A DNA stretch of 64,000 nt from positions 1 to 64,000 of the forward strand of contig NZ_JAHZPJ010000005.1 of assembly GCF_019929345.1 (NCBI RefSeq). The letters are read 5' to 3'. The position numbers were made by a program, and so were the translations under genes. A model generated the notes under the pieces. It searched no databases. It was not told where the DNA came from and saw only the letters and a list, made by a program, of their open reading frames with translations. The number at the start of each line of letters is the position of its first letter. Positions within the stretch are counted from its first letter, which is position 1. This DNA comes from Streptococcus oralis. Lineage in GTDB: Bacteria > Bacillota > Bacilli > Lactobacillales > Streptococcaceae. This document shows, one piece after another, positions 16,108-24,834 of this stretch.

Positions 16108-16575
16108 TTAAATCAAATCTGCCTCTTGAAGAGCCGTCTGAACAGTCTCTAATGGTAAATGGGTTAACTCGGTGCCTTTTTCTTGATAAAGGTACTGGGC
16201 ATAGTCATCCATTCGGTACTGGTTGATATAAACCACGCGCTTGCAACCAACTTGTAGCAGTTGTTTGGTGCAGTTCAGACAAGGGAAATGGGTCACATAG
16301 GCTGTAAATCCTCTGGGAACCCCTCGCTCAGCCCCTTGGAGAATAGCATTGACCTCGGCGTGAAGGGTTCGAACACAGTGACCTTCAATGACCAGACATT
16401 CGTGGTCAATACAGTGCTCCGTTCCTGATACGGAACCATTGTAGCCTGTTGAAATGACTTTATTGTCCTTAACGAGGACAGCTCCCACCTTGGCACGTTT
16501 GCAGGTCGAACGATTGGCAATCAGTAAAGCCTGGGCTGCAAAGTACTCATCCCAAGCCAGTCTTTTTTCTGTCAT
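16108..16575 (-). CDS. comEB: dCMP deaminase / ComE operon protein 2-like
   Basis: 155-residue zinc deaminase of the dCMP deaminase family, which makes dUMP for thymidylate synthesis. The zinc motifs are HAE (TLHAEVNAIL) and PCLNC (HFPCLNCTKQ). It follows the TetR gene by 18 bases with AAGGAGAAG before the ATG, so it is likely co-transcribed with tetR. Together with upp downstream it gives a small pyrimidine group. Confidence 0.93.
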   Translation of the reverse strand: MTEKRLAWDEYFAAQALLIANRSTCKRAKVGAVLVKDNKVISTGYNGSVSGTEHCIDHECLVIEGHCVRTLHAEVNAILQGAERGVPRGFTAYVTHFPCLNCTKQLLQVGCKRVVYINQYRMDDYAQYLYQEKGTELTHLPLETVQTALQEADLI

Positions 16576-16593
16576 AAGTCTTCTCCTTATCCC

Positions 16594-17151
16594 CTATTTT
16601 TTGAAAAATGGCAAGCGTAAATCTGCAATCTTTTCAGCTGGAACCTTCATGCCATCCTTGATCCATTTGAGCAGAACCGATACGATGGCAGAGCTCCAAA
16701 AGGAATGAAGGTAGCTACTGACACCTTTTGATTTCCCGTGGTATTTTTCTAGAAATTCCTGCATGGCTTGGACAAAAATCTTTTCCAAATGATAGTCCAG
16801 AGCAAGTTGGATAACCTTGGCTTCTTTCTTGGCTGCTCGAAAAAGGTGAACCCATACTAGATAAAGGTCGGTTTTGACATCGTAGTGGCTCAGCTGTTCC
16901 ATAATGTTATGGACACTGCGTTTAAAGACACTTTCCAAAATCTCTTCTTTGGAGTCATAGTTACGATAGAAGGCGGCACGAGAGACGCCCGCACGTTTGA
17001 CCAGCTCCGAAATACTGATCTTGGCCAAGTCTTTTTTCTCTAGAAGTTGCAAAAGAGCCGTCTCGATTGCTTCTCTGGTTAAAAAATTGGATTCTTGATT
17101 TGATTTTCTGAGATTTTCAAGAGATTTTTCAGATATTTTACGTTCAGACAT
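16594..17151 (-). CDS. TetR-family transcriptional regulator
   Basis: 185 residues. The helix-turn-helix lies at about residues 40-62 (ISISELVKRAGVSRAAFYRNY), the ligand domain follows, and the final part resembles the TetR_C_7/DhaS-type domains. It is divergent from the DegV gene, with overlapping promoters and a shared inverted repeat (17238-17262), so it probably controls itself and degV. The ligand is unknown; since DegV proteins bind fatty acids, a lipid signal is possible. Confidence 0.88.
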   Translation of the reverse strand: MSERKISEKSLENLRKSNQESNFLTREAIETALLQLLEKKDLAKISISELVKRAGVSRAAFYRNYDSKEEILESVFKRSVHNIMEQLSHYDVKTDLYLVWVHLFRAAKKEAKVIQLALDYHLEKIFVQAMQEFLEKYHGKSKGVSSYLHSFWSSAIVSVLLKWIKDGMKVPAEKIADLRLPFFKK

Positions 17152-17213
17152 AACAATTTCTTTCTACTTGTGACAACAGAGAGGTGGTACTTTTGTTTCA
17201 AGGGCTTTCATGA

Positions 17214-17262
17214 TATAATTGTAAAAAAAGACAGAACCTTTGTCAATGTATAAGTGACAAAG
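17214..17262. promoter_or_regulatory. Overlapping divergent promoters of tetR and degV with an inverted-repeat operator
   Basis: Plus strand: extended -10 TGATATAAT (17211-17219) for degV. Minus strand: TTGACA (17246-17241), 17 bases, TACAAT (17223-17218) for tetR. CTTTGTCA (17238-17245), 9 bases, TGACAAAG (17255-17262) is a perfect 8-bp inverted repeat covering the tetR -35 and the degV transcript start region. This is a good candidate TetR operator. Confidence 0.7.
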
Positions 17263-17275
17263 ATGGAGAATTTCT

Positions 17276-18121
17276 ATGACTTGGAAGATTGTAGCTGACT
17301 CTGGTTGTGATTATCGTCAACTGGCAACTCCTGCTATTGATACGGAATTTGTTAGTGTTCCTTTAACCATTCAAGTAGCTGATCAGGTCTTTATCGATGA
17401 TGCCAATCTTGACATTGACCACATGATGGAAACCATGTATGCGACTTCTGAGGCTTCAAAATCAGCTTGTCCTAGCCCTGATGATTACTTGCGAGCATTT
17501 GAAGGTGCTAAGCATATCTTTGTCGTTACTATCACTGGTACTCTTTCAGGTAGCCATAATAGTGCACAGCTCGCTAAGAATATCTATCTTGAAGAACATC
17601 CTGACACTCAGATTCATGTGATCGATACATTGTCTGCAGGTGGTGAGGTTGACTTGATTGTCGAGAAAATCAATAGCTTGATTGATCAAGGACTTTCTTA
17701 TGAGGAAATTGTTGAAGCTATTACAGCCTACCAAGAAAAAACGAAGTTGCTTTTTGTACTCGCTAAGGTTGATAACTTGGTAAAAAATGGTCGTTTAAGC
17801 AAGCTGATCGGTACAGTTGTCGGTCTTCTCAACATCCGTATGGTTGGGGAAGCAAGTGAAACTGGAACCCTAGAACTACTCCAAAAAGCGCGTGGACCAA
17901 AAAAATCCCTTCAAGCAGCCTATGAAGAACTCATCAAGGCTGGCTACGCTGGTGGCCGTATCGTCATGGCTCATCGCAGCAATGAAAAATTCTGTCAGCA
18001 ATTGTCAGAACGCTTGCTGGAAACCTTCCCACAAGCGGATATCAAAATCATCCCGACATCTGGTCTCTGCAGTTTCTATGCAGAAGATGGCGGTTTGTTG
18101 ATGGGATATGAAATCAACTAA
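17276..18121 (+). CDS. DegV family fatty-acid-binding protein
   Basis: 281 residues, DegV fold. These cytoplasmic proteins bind a fatty acid; in Firmicutes, FakB proteins of this family present acyl chains to the kinase FakA. Family marks are IVADSGCDY at the N-terminus, the TGTLSGSHNSA loop that contacts the carboxylate, and DTLSAGGEVDLIV. GGAG stands eight bases before the ATG. A second family member lies at 50129-50977. FakB function is not proven. Confidence 0.9.
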   Translation: MTWKIVADSGCDYRQLATPAIDTEFVSVPLTIQVADQVFIDDANLDIDHMMETMYATSEASKSACPSPDDYLRAFEGAKHIFVVTITGTLSGSHNSAQLAKNIYLEEHPDTQIHVIDTLSAGGEVDLIVEKINSLIDQGLSYEEIVEAITAYQEKTKLLFVLAKVDNLVKNGRLSKLIGTVVGLLNIRMVGEASETGTLELLQKARGPKKSLQAAYEELIKAGYAGGRIVMAHRSNEKFCQQLSERLLETFPQADIKIIPTSGLCSFYAEDGGLLMGYEIN

Positions 18122-19360
<1,239 letters not shown>

Positions 19361-19373
19361 GAAAGGAAGTCCT

Positions 19374-19895
19374 TTGGAACATATTATTTTACTAAGAGGC
19401 GTTACTCCTAATGGAAAAAATGCTATCCCGAAAATGTCATATTTGGTAGATATTTTGACAGAAGCTGGTTTTCAACACGTTCGAACCTATATTCAAAGTG
19501 GGAATATCATTCTTGAGAGTGACTCAGATTTAGAAGAAATACGAGAACGCGTTCATACTTTGATAAAGGAAAAAATTGGGGCCGACTTAAAAATGGTTAT
19601 CAAGAATAAGAACGATTTTGAAAAGATTGTTCATGAGAATCCATTTAAAGAAGACTATCTTCATGATCGTGTGCATGTAATTCTTTATCAAGGACTTATC
19701 CAAAGTCTGCCACTAGAAAAATTGAAAACTGACTACGGCGAGGAAGAAATCTGTGTAGGCGATTACTGTCTCTACCTCTATCTTCCTAGAACTGCAAAAC
19801 AAAAAAAGCTCAATACCAACTATCTTGAAAAATTGTTTGGCGTGGTTCTGACCATGCGAAAGTTAAACGTCGTGGAAAAGTTACTAACAAAATAG
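19374..19895 (+). CDS. DUF1697 family protein
   Basis: 173 residues. The pattern ILLRGVTPNGKNAIPKMSYL, then YIQSGNIILES, is the DUF1697 signature; the function is unknown, although structures of the family show two ferredoxin-like domains. It starts at a TTG behind AAAGGAAG (5-base spacing); no ATG is near, and the usual family start M-[RK]-Y-[IV]-A-L-L-R-G-[IV]-N aligns at this point. It is co-transcribed with its neighbours. Confidence 0.85.
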   Translation: MEHIILLRGVTPNGKNAIPKMSYLVDILTEAGFQHVRTYIQSGNIILESDSDLEEIRERVHTLIKEKIGADLKMVIKNKNDFEKIVHENPFKEDYLHDRVHVILYQGLIQSLPLEKLKTDYGEEEICVGDYCLYLYLPRTAKQKKLNTNYLEKLFGVVLTMRKLNVVEKLLTK

Positions 19896-19905
19896 GAAAA
19901 ACAAT

Positions 19906-20361
19906 ATGAACAGAAGAGAAACAGTCGAATTTGTCAATATGTGTATGATTCAAAACGGAGACAAGGTTCTGGTTCAAGATCGTGTTAACCCCGACTGGCC
20001 TGGCATTACTTTTCCTGGTGGTCATGTTGAACGTGGCGAATCCTTTGTCGATGCTGTCATTCGTGAAGTGAAAGAAGAAACTGGTCTGACCATTTCCAAA
20101 CCCCAACTCTGTGGTATCAAAAACTGGTACGATGACAAGGATTATCGTTATGTCGTCCTTTTTTACAAGACAAAACACTTTACTGGTGAACTCCAGTCCT
20201 CAGACGAAGGGAAGGTTTGGTGGGAGGATTTTGACAATCTGTCTCATCTAAAACTTGCTACTGATGATATGTCTGATATGCTTCGTGTTTTTTTAGAAGA
20301 AAATCTCAGTGAATTCTTTTACTACAAAGACGGTGACGACTGGCTTTATGACTTGAAGTAA
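19906..20361 (+). CDS. Nudix hydrolase, probably 8-oxo-dGTP or nucleotide diphosphatase
   Basis: 151 residues. The complete Nudix box starts at GGHVERGESF and runs through REVKEETGL (pattern GX5EX7REUXEEXGU). It binds Mg and hydrolyses a nucleoside diphosphate linked to another group. MutT-like house-cleaning of oxidised nucleotides would suit a peroxide-producing species, but the substrate is not readable from sequence. It is last in the flavoprotein operon, before a bidirectional terminator. Confidence 0.88.
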   Translation: MNRRETVEFVNMCMIQNGDKVLVQDRVNPDWPGITFPGGHVERGESFVDAVIREVKEETGLTISKPQLCGIKNWYDDKDYRYVVLFYKTKHFTGELQSSDEGKVWWEDFDNLSHLKLATDDMSDMLRVFLEENLSEFFYYKDGDDWLYDLK

Positions 20362-20392
20362 AAAATAGGCTAGGAAATTCCTAGCCTATTTA
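20361..20392. terminator. Bidirectional terminator between Nudix and MerR genes
   Basis: Perfect 12-bp stem (20363-20374 with 20380-20391) with A/T-rich flanks on both sides. It serves the convergent Nudix and MerR genes and overlaps the MerR stop codon. Confidence 0.9.
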
Positions 20393-21130
20393 TTCTGCAT
20401 TTGTCTGAACGTAAGCAGCAATAACATCTGATGTGTATTGAGCTGTACCAGGTCCAAACTTGTCAATGTTTTCCTTAAACTCTGGGTTGTAGACGTAGCC
20501 TTTGCCGATATGACCGAATACCTCAATAGAGCAGTCAAATCCATAAGTACGGATAGCTTGCAAGAGTTTAGCTGCCTCTTCCTGGTTTTCGGCTGCTGTT
20601 GCAGCTAACCCATTTTTAAGGTTATGAGCTAAAGCTTGAAAAACTTGGTTAAAGGCGGCCGTAGCCTCGTCTTCTCTACCACTTTGGCGTTCAAGCGCTT
20701 GGCCCATGACTTCTTGACCATATTTCTCTACCGCCTCTTGGTGGTATTTTTGATGGTCTCGGTAGTTAAATCCAGTAAATTTTTCCTCAATAGACATTTC
20801 TATTTCTCCTTTTTGTTCTTGAATGGTTTTTTGCAAGGTGGAAATCAAAGTATCCAGATGTTGCCTTTCTCGAGTCAAATAGTCCAACTGCCTGGTCAAA
20901 TGGGGCAATAAATCAGTCCTTTCTTCCTTTAATAGCTCTGCTATTTTTTCTAAAGAAAAACCTAGATATTTATAATACAGAATGACCTGAAGGCGTTCCA
21001 AATCCTCTTGACTATAGGTTCGATAGCCGTTTTCCGACTTTAACGGAACCAAGAGTCCTATCTTATCGTAGTGGTGCAGGGTCTTGACAGAGACACCTGA
21101 AAGCTGCGCAGCTTCTTTTATATGGTACAT
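20390..21130 (-). CDS. MerR-family regulator with TipAS-type antibiotic-binding domain
   Basis: 246 residues. N-terminal MerR helix-turn-helix (IKEAAQLSGVSVKTLHHYDKIGLL), a dimerisation coiled coil about residues 75-110, then a TipAS domain (about 125-240; ends near GKGYVYNPEFKENIDKFG). TipA/Mta-type regulators bind drugs covalently or tightly and activate efflux genes by twisting a 19-bp spacer promoter. Its own promoter has exactly this spacer (21151-21181), so autoactivation is likely. The divergent gene is a sodium symporter. Confidence 0.92.
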   Translation of the reverse strand: MYHIKEAAQLSGVSVKTLHHYDKIGLLVPLKSENGYRTYSQEDLERLQVILYYKYLGFSLEKIAELLKEERTDLLPHLTRQLDYLTRERQHLDTLISTLQKTIQEQKGEIEMSIEEKFTGFNYRDHQKYHQEAVEKYGQEVMGQALERQSGREDEATAAFNQVFQALAHNLKNGLAATAAENQEEAAKLLQAIRTYGFDCSIEVFGHIGKGYVYNPEFKENIDKFGPGTAQYTSDVIAAYVQTNAE

Positions 21131-21150
21131 GACTTCCTCCTTACAATCAT

Positions 21151-21181
21151 AGTATATCCCCTCCCCTTAGGTCAGAGTCAA
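21151..21181 (-). promoter_or_regulatory. MerR-type promoter with 19-bp spacer
   Basis: TTGACT (21181-21176), 19 bases, TATACT (21156-21151) on the minus strand. The over-long spacer holds an imperfect dyad centred on CCTAAGG, where a MerR dimer would bind. Confidence 0.75.
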
Positions 21182-21242
21182 GTGTTTTTACGAAAAATTT
21201 TTAACTTTTTGAGAAAGGTGTGAAAACTTGAAAATGGTTTTC

Positions 21243-21271
21243 TTGACAGACCTTAGAAAACATGATAGGAT
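21243..21271 (+). promoter_or_regulatory. Promoter of the sodium symporter gene
   Basis: TTGACA (21243-21248), 17 bases, TAGGAT (21266-21271) with a TG at the extended position. It is followed by a leader of about 105 bases. Confidence 0.8.
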
Positions 21272-21319
21272 AGTCAAGTCTATCAATCAAACAGAAGGTT
21301 CATAAAGAGCCATTGAGAG

Positions 21320-21357
21320 AAGGCTATTTGACAACTCAAGTAGCCTTTTCTTATTTT
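21320..21357 (+). terminator. Leader terminator (attenuator) before the sodium symporter gene
   Basis: A 12-bp stem (21320-21331 with 21336-21347, one G-U pair), 4-base loop, then TTCTTATTTT. It lies between promoter and start codon, so it must be read through for expression. AGCC at 21308-21311 could pair with GGCT at 21322-21325 and open the stem, but this is only 4 bp. No known riboswitch class fits the short leader, and I see no leader peptide. Confidence 0.7.
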
Positions 21358-21382
21358 AAAAAACGAGATTGGAGTTTCAACT

Positions 21383-22723
21383 ATGTCAGAAAAATCGCAA
21401 TGGGGCTCGAAACTAGGCTTTATTCTAGCATCTGCTGGCTCAGCCATTGGACTTGGAGCCGTTTGGAAGTTCCCCTACATGACTGCTGCTAATGGCGGTG
21501 GAGGCTTTTTACTGGTCTTTCTCATTTCCACTATTTTAATTGGTTTCCCGCTCCTGCTGGCTGAATTTGCCCTTGGCCGTAGTGCTGGTGTTTCCGCTAT
21601 CAAAACCTTTGGAAAACTTGGCAAGAATAACAAGTACAACTTTATCGGTTGGATTGGTGCCTTTGCCCTCTTTATCCTACTCTCCTTTTACAGTGTTATC
21701 GGTGGATGGATTCTAGTCTATTTGGGCATTGAGTTTGGAAAATTGTTCCAGCTTGGTGGAACGGGTGATTATGCTCAGTTATTTACTTCAATCATTTCAA
21801 ATCCAGCCATTGCCCTAGGCGCTCAAGCTACATTTATCTTATTGAATATCTTTATTGTATCACGTGGAGTTCAAAAAGGGATTGAAAGAGCCTCGAAAGT
21901 CATGATGCCCCTGCTCTTTATCATCTTTGTCGTAATCATTGGGCGCTCTCTTAGCTTGCCAAATGCCATGGAAGGCGCTCTCTACTTCCTCAAACCAGAC
22001 TTTTCAAAACTGACTAGCGCTGGACTACTCTACGCTCTAGGTCAATCTTTCTTTGCCCTCTCACTAGGGGTGACAGCCATGCTGACCTATGCTTCCTACT
22101 TGGACAAGAAAACCAATCTGGTCCAATCAGGGATTTCCATCGTAGCCATGAACATCTCGGTATCCATCATGGCAGGTCTAGCCATTTTCCCAGCCATGTC
22201 AGCCTTCAATATCCAGTCTGAAGGGGGACCAAGCCTGCTCTTTATCGTCTTGCCTCAACTCTTTGACAAGATGCCTTTTGGAACTATTTTCTACATCCTT
22301 TTCCTCTTGCTCTTCCTCTTTGCGACGGTCACTTCCTCTGTCGTGATGCTGGAAATCAATGTGGGCAATATCACCAACCAGGACAACAGCAAGCGTGCTA
22401 AATGGAGTGCCATTTTAGGAATCTTGACCTTTGTTTTTGGAATTCCTTCAGCCCTTTCTTACGGTGTTATGGCGGATGTTCACATATTTGGGAAGACCTT
22501 CTTTGATGCTATGGACTTCTTGGTTTCCAATCTCCTCATGCCATTTGGAGCCCTCTGCCTGTCACTTTTTACAGGCTATATCTTTAAAAAGGCTCTTGCT
22601 ATGGAGGAACTCCATCTTGATGGAAGAGCATGGAAACAGGGACTTTTCCAAGTATGGCTCTTCCTTCTTCGTTTTATCATTCCTATCATCATCATTGTGG
22701 TCTTTATCGCCCAATTTATGTAA
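21383..22723 (+). CDS. Sodium:neurotransmitter symporter family transporter (NSS/SNF)
   Basis: 446 residues, about 11-12 membrane helices. The first helix carries the family motif SAGSAIGLGAVWKFPYM, which forms the Na and substrate site (compare LeuT). Bacterial members import amino acids such as tryptophan, tyrosine or leucine with sodium; the substrate here is unknown. TTGGAG stands eight bases before the ATG. Expression likely depends on the leader terminator at 21320-21357. Confidence 0.92.
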   Translation: MSEKSQWGSKLGFILASAGSAIGLGAVWKFPYMTAANGGGGFLLVFLISTILIGFPLLLAEFALGRSAGVSAIKTFGKLGKNNKYNFIGWIGAFALFILLSFYSVIGGWILVYLGIEFGKLFQLGGTGDYAQLFTSIISNPAIALGAQATFILLNIFIVSRGVQKGIERASKVMMPLLFIIFVVIIGRSLSLPNAMEGALYFLKPDFSKLTSAGLLYALGQSFFALSLGVTAMLTYASYLDKKTNLVQSGISIVAMNISVSIMAGLAIFPAMSAFNIQSEGGPSLLFIVLPQLFDKMPFGTIFYILFLLLFLFATVTSSVVMLEINVGNITNQDNSKRAKWSAILGILTFVFGIPSALSYGVMADVHIFGKTFFDAMDFLVSNLLMPFGALCLSLFTGYIFKKALAMEELHLDGRAWKQGLFQVWLFLLRFIIPIIIIVVFIAQFM

Positions 22724-22726
22724 TCA

Positions 22727-22766
22727 AAAAGGACTTGAGTAATGAACCCAGGCCCTTTCTTTTTAT
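22727..22766. terminator. Imperfect terminator between the symporter gene and manA
   Basis: AAAGGACTTG pairs imperfectly with CAGGCCCTTT (one mismatch, one wobble), followed by T runs on the plus strand. It lies between the two convergent genes. Confidence 0.5.
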
Positions 22767-23707
22767 GGATGGCTAACAATCAATTCCAAGCCTTGCCCTT
22801 CCAAGGTCCAAGCTTCAACATCACTTGGTAGGATAAAGTGGCTACCTTTTTGGATTGGATAATTTCCCCCGTCAACAGTAAGCTGACCTTGACCAGTCAA
22901 GACACTAAACAAGCTGTAGTCAGCTGTCTTTTCAAAGTCAACTTTTCCAGTGATTTCCCACTTATAAACTGCAAAGAAATCATTAGAAACAAGTAGAGTG
23001 GAACGTAAATCATCAGCTTTGATAGTTACAGGACGGCTATTAGCAGGCTCGCCAATATTCAAGACATCGATGGATTTTTCAAGGTGAAGTTCACGCAAAT
23101 TGCCCTTGTCGTCCTTACGGTCAAAGTCATAGACACGGTAGGTGGTATCGCTAGACTGTTGCGTTTCAAGGATCAAGATACCTGCTCCGATAGCGTGCAT
23201 GGTACCACTTGGTACATAGAAGAAATCTCCTGCCTTAACTGGCACTTTTGTCAGCAAGGCATCCCAGTTTTTGTCCTCGATTTGCTGACAGAGTTCTTCT
23301 TTTGATTTGGCATTGTGACCATAGATAATCTCTGAACCTTCATCCGCAGCGATGATGTACCAGCACTCTGTTTTTCCGAGTTCGCCTTCATGTTCTAGAC
23401 CATAGGCATCGTCTGGATGAACTTGGACACTGAGCCAATCGTTGGCATCGAGAATTTTGGTCAAGAGTGGAAATACAGGTTCTGGACGATTGCCAAACAA
23501 TTCACGGTGTTCTGCATACAATGTGGCTAGGTCTGTTCCTTCAAAACGACCATTGGCAACTTTTGAAACTCCATTTGGATGGGCTGAGATGGCCCAGTAT
23601 TCTCCGATTTTTTCACTTGGGATGTCGTAGCCAAACTCATCACGTAGCTTGGTTCCACCCCAGATTTTTTCTTGCATAACTGATTGTAAAAATAATGGTT
23701 CTGACAT
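22763..23707 (-). CDS. manA: Mannose-6-phosphate isomerase, class I
   Basis: 314 residues, cupin zinc enzyme that interconverts mannose-6-phosphate and fructose-6-phosphate. Zinc ligands are visible in VQVHPDDAYG, in KTECWYII and in SGTMHAIGAG. It is the short Firmicute type of about 315 residues. It allows use of mannose and supply of mannose-6-phosphate. Single-gene unit with its own promoter. Confidence 0.95.
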   Translation of the reverse strand: MSEPLFLQSVMQEKIWGGTKLRDEFGYDIPSEKIGEYWAISAHPNGVSKVANGRFEGTDLATLYAEHRELFGNRPEPVFPLLTKILDANDWLSVQVHPDDAYGLEHEGELGKTECWYIIAADEGSEIIYGHNAKSKEELCQQIEDKNWDALLTKVPVKAGDFFYVPSGTMHAIGAGILILETQQSSDTTYRVYDFDRKDDKGNLRELHLEKSIDVLNIGEPANSRPVTIKADDLRSTLLVSNDFFAVYKWEITGKVDFEKTADYSLFSVLTGQGQLTVDGGNYPIQKGSHFILPSDVEAWTLEGQGLELIVSHP

Positions 23708-23736
23708 CTTCTTCTCCTGTCTGTTTTTCTCACTTA

Positions 23737-23765
23737 ATTATAGCAAAAAGCCTGATCTAATTGAA
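23737..23765 (-). promoter_or_regulatory. manA promoter
   Basis: TTCAAT (23765-23760), 17 bases, TATAAT (23742-23737) on the minus strand; AGGAGAAG follows before the ATG. The stretch 23766-23936 holds no gene; it contains GAGGAAA and TTTCCTC as distant inverted arms (about 23838-23894), which I cannot interpret. Confidence 0.75.
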
Positions 23766-23936
23766 CTCTTTTTCACATCTTATAAAGTAGGGAGAAGATT
23801 TTATAAAAATAGTAACGAAATACCCTTTTGCTTGATGGAGGAAACCATAGAGCAGCACTCAGAAAGCTAGCTGTCAATGGGCTGTTTTCCTCAACTCTCA
23901 TTAGACTTTCTTTACTTGAGCATCTATTTTCATAAA

Positions 23937-23962
23937 CGAAAAAAGACTGAAATCAGTCTTCT
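23937..23962 (-). terminator. Terminator of the SemiSWEET gene
   Basis: AAGACTG/CAGTCTT stem with a 4-base loop followed by six T on the minus strand, directly after the stop codon. Confidence 0.8.
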
Positions 23963-23963
23963 T

Positions 23964-24224
23964 TTAAACCAAAGCCGTGATAGCCGTCACCAGTCCAAAA
24001 ACGATACCTGGCGCATTAGCAGCTGCAAGTGGAATATCTCTTTCTTTCTTGAAAAGACCGTAGTAAACCCAAAGACTACAGTTGATGGCTGCGACCAAGG
24101 GTTGGATGAAGTTTCCTTTTTGACCAGCCAAGTTGTTCATGATTTGTGGGAAGTAAGAGACATACATCATAACGGACATGAAGGTCGCTACCCAACCCAA
24201 AATTTTCATCTGTTTTTCAGACAT
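23964..24224 (-). CDS. SemiSWEET sugar transporter
   Basis: 86 residues, three hydrophobic helices, with the PQ-loop motif SYFPQIMNNL in the first. SemiSWEETs dimerise to make a six-helix channel-like carrier for sugars. I start at ATG 24224, which has GAGG eight bases upstream; the frame is open to 24242. The neighbours are manA and spxB, so a link to sugar use is plausible. The substrate is not known. Confidence 0.88.
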   Translation of the reverse strand: MSEKQMKILGWVATFMSVMMYVSYFPQIMNNLAGQKGNFIQPLVAAINCSLWVYYGLFKKERDIPLAAANAPGIVFGLVTAITALV

Positions 24225-24316
24225 TTTTATTACCTCTTTCATTTTTATGAATCATATTTTATAATCTTTTTTCGAAACAATCAAGACTTTGTAGCTTTTG
24301 TTATGAAGATGTAAAC

Positions 24317-24334
24317 TATCACAATCTTGTGATA
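24317..24334. promoter_or_regulatory. 18-bp inverted repeat TATCACAA-TC-TTGTGATA
   Basis: Perfect 8-bp arms (24317-24324, 24327-24334) with a 2-base spacer, about 95 bases upstream of the SemiSWEET ATG and next to the VOC terminator. It looks like a regulator site; the protein is unknown. Confidence 0.4.
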
Positions 24335-24363
24335 AGAAAAAGACCGGATTGCTCCGATCTTTC
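24335..24363 (-). terminator. Terminator after the VOC gene
   Basis: AAAGATCGGAG/CTCCGGTCTTT-type stem (24341-24362) followed by T on the minus strand, about 66 bases past the VOC stop. It is almost identical to the spxB terminator at 24791-24818. Confidence 0.8.
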
Positions 24364-24428
24364 AATAGTTCATATTCTCACGTTCTGTATTAAGAATAAT
24401 TATGGTTAGCTTCAAATGACTACGCGCC

Positions 24429-24776
24429 CTATTTCATACGATAAAAATCAATCACTAAACCAGCAGGGCCTTTAACTAATAAGGACTCTGTTCCCCAATC
24501 TGTTTCACAAGGACCGTGTAAAATCTCGACACCAATCTCTTTCAACCGTTGGTAGTTCTGATCTACATCCTCAACCTTGATATGAAGAATGATTCCTGAC
24601 TGAAAGTTTTCCAAAGAAATCAAATGTTTCTCTGACAACATGAGACAATGACTGCCAATCGTGAACTGAGCAAAACTGTCATCAACATAATCGGCTTTTT
24701 TATCCAAAATACGCTCCAAGTCAGCACAGACTTGAGGAACATCTGAAACGATAAGATCTAATTGATTTAAATTCAT
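24429..24776 (-). CDS. VOC superfamily (glyoxalase/dioxygenase-like) protein
   Basis: 115 residues with the paired beta-alpha-beta-beta-beta units of the vicinal oxygen chelate fold (LNQLDLIVSDVPQVCADLE; IILHIKVEDVD; LVKGPAGLVIDFYRMK). Possible roles are glyoxalase-like, fosfomycin- or bleomycin-type resistance, or a binding protein; I see no complete metal triad, so no enzyme name is given. GGAGG lies seven bases before the ATG. It follows spxB and lies between two near-identical terminators. Confidence 0.82.
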   Translation of the reverse strand: MNLNQLDLIVSDVPQVCADLERILDKKADYVDDSFAQFTIGSHCLMLSEKHLISLENFQSGIILHIKVEDVDQNYQRLKEIGVEILHGPCETDWGTESLLVKGPAGLVIDFYRMK

Positions 24777-24790
24777 TTACTATCCTCCAT

Positions 24791-24818
24791 AAAAAGACCG
24801 GATTACTCCGATCTTTTT
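24791..24818 (-). terminator. spxB terminator
   Basis: Stem 24793-24816 followed by T on the minus strand. 25 of 26 bases match the hairpin at 24337-24362, beyond the VOC gene. Confidence 0.85.
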
Positions 24819-24834
24819 AAGTTCCACGAAGGAA

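Noticed and set aside
23649..23870. Plus-strand frame over the manA start and gap
   Set aside because: Overlaps manA start and promoter in antisense, no domain.
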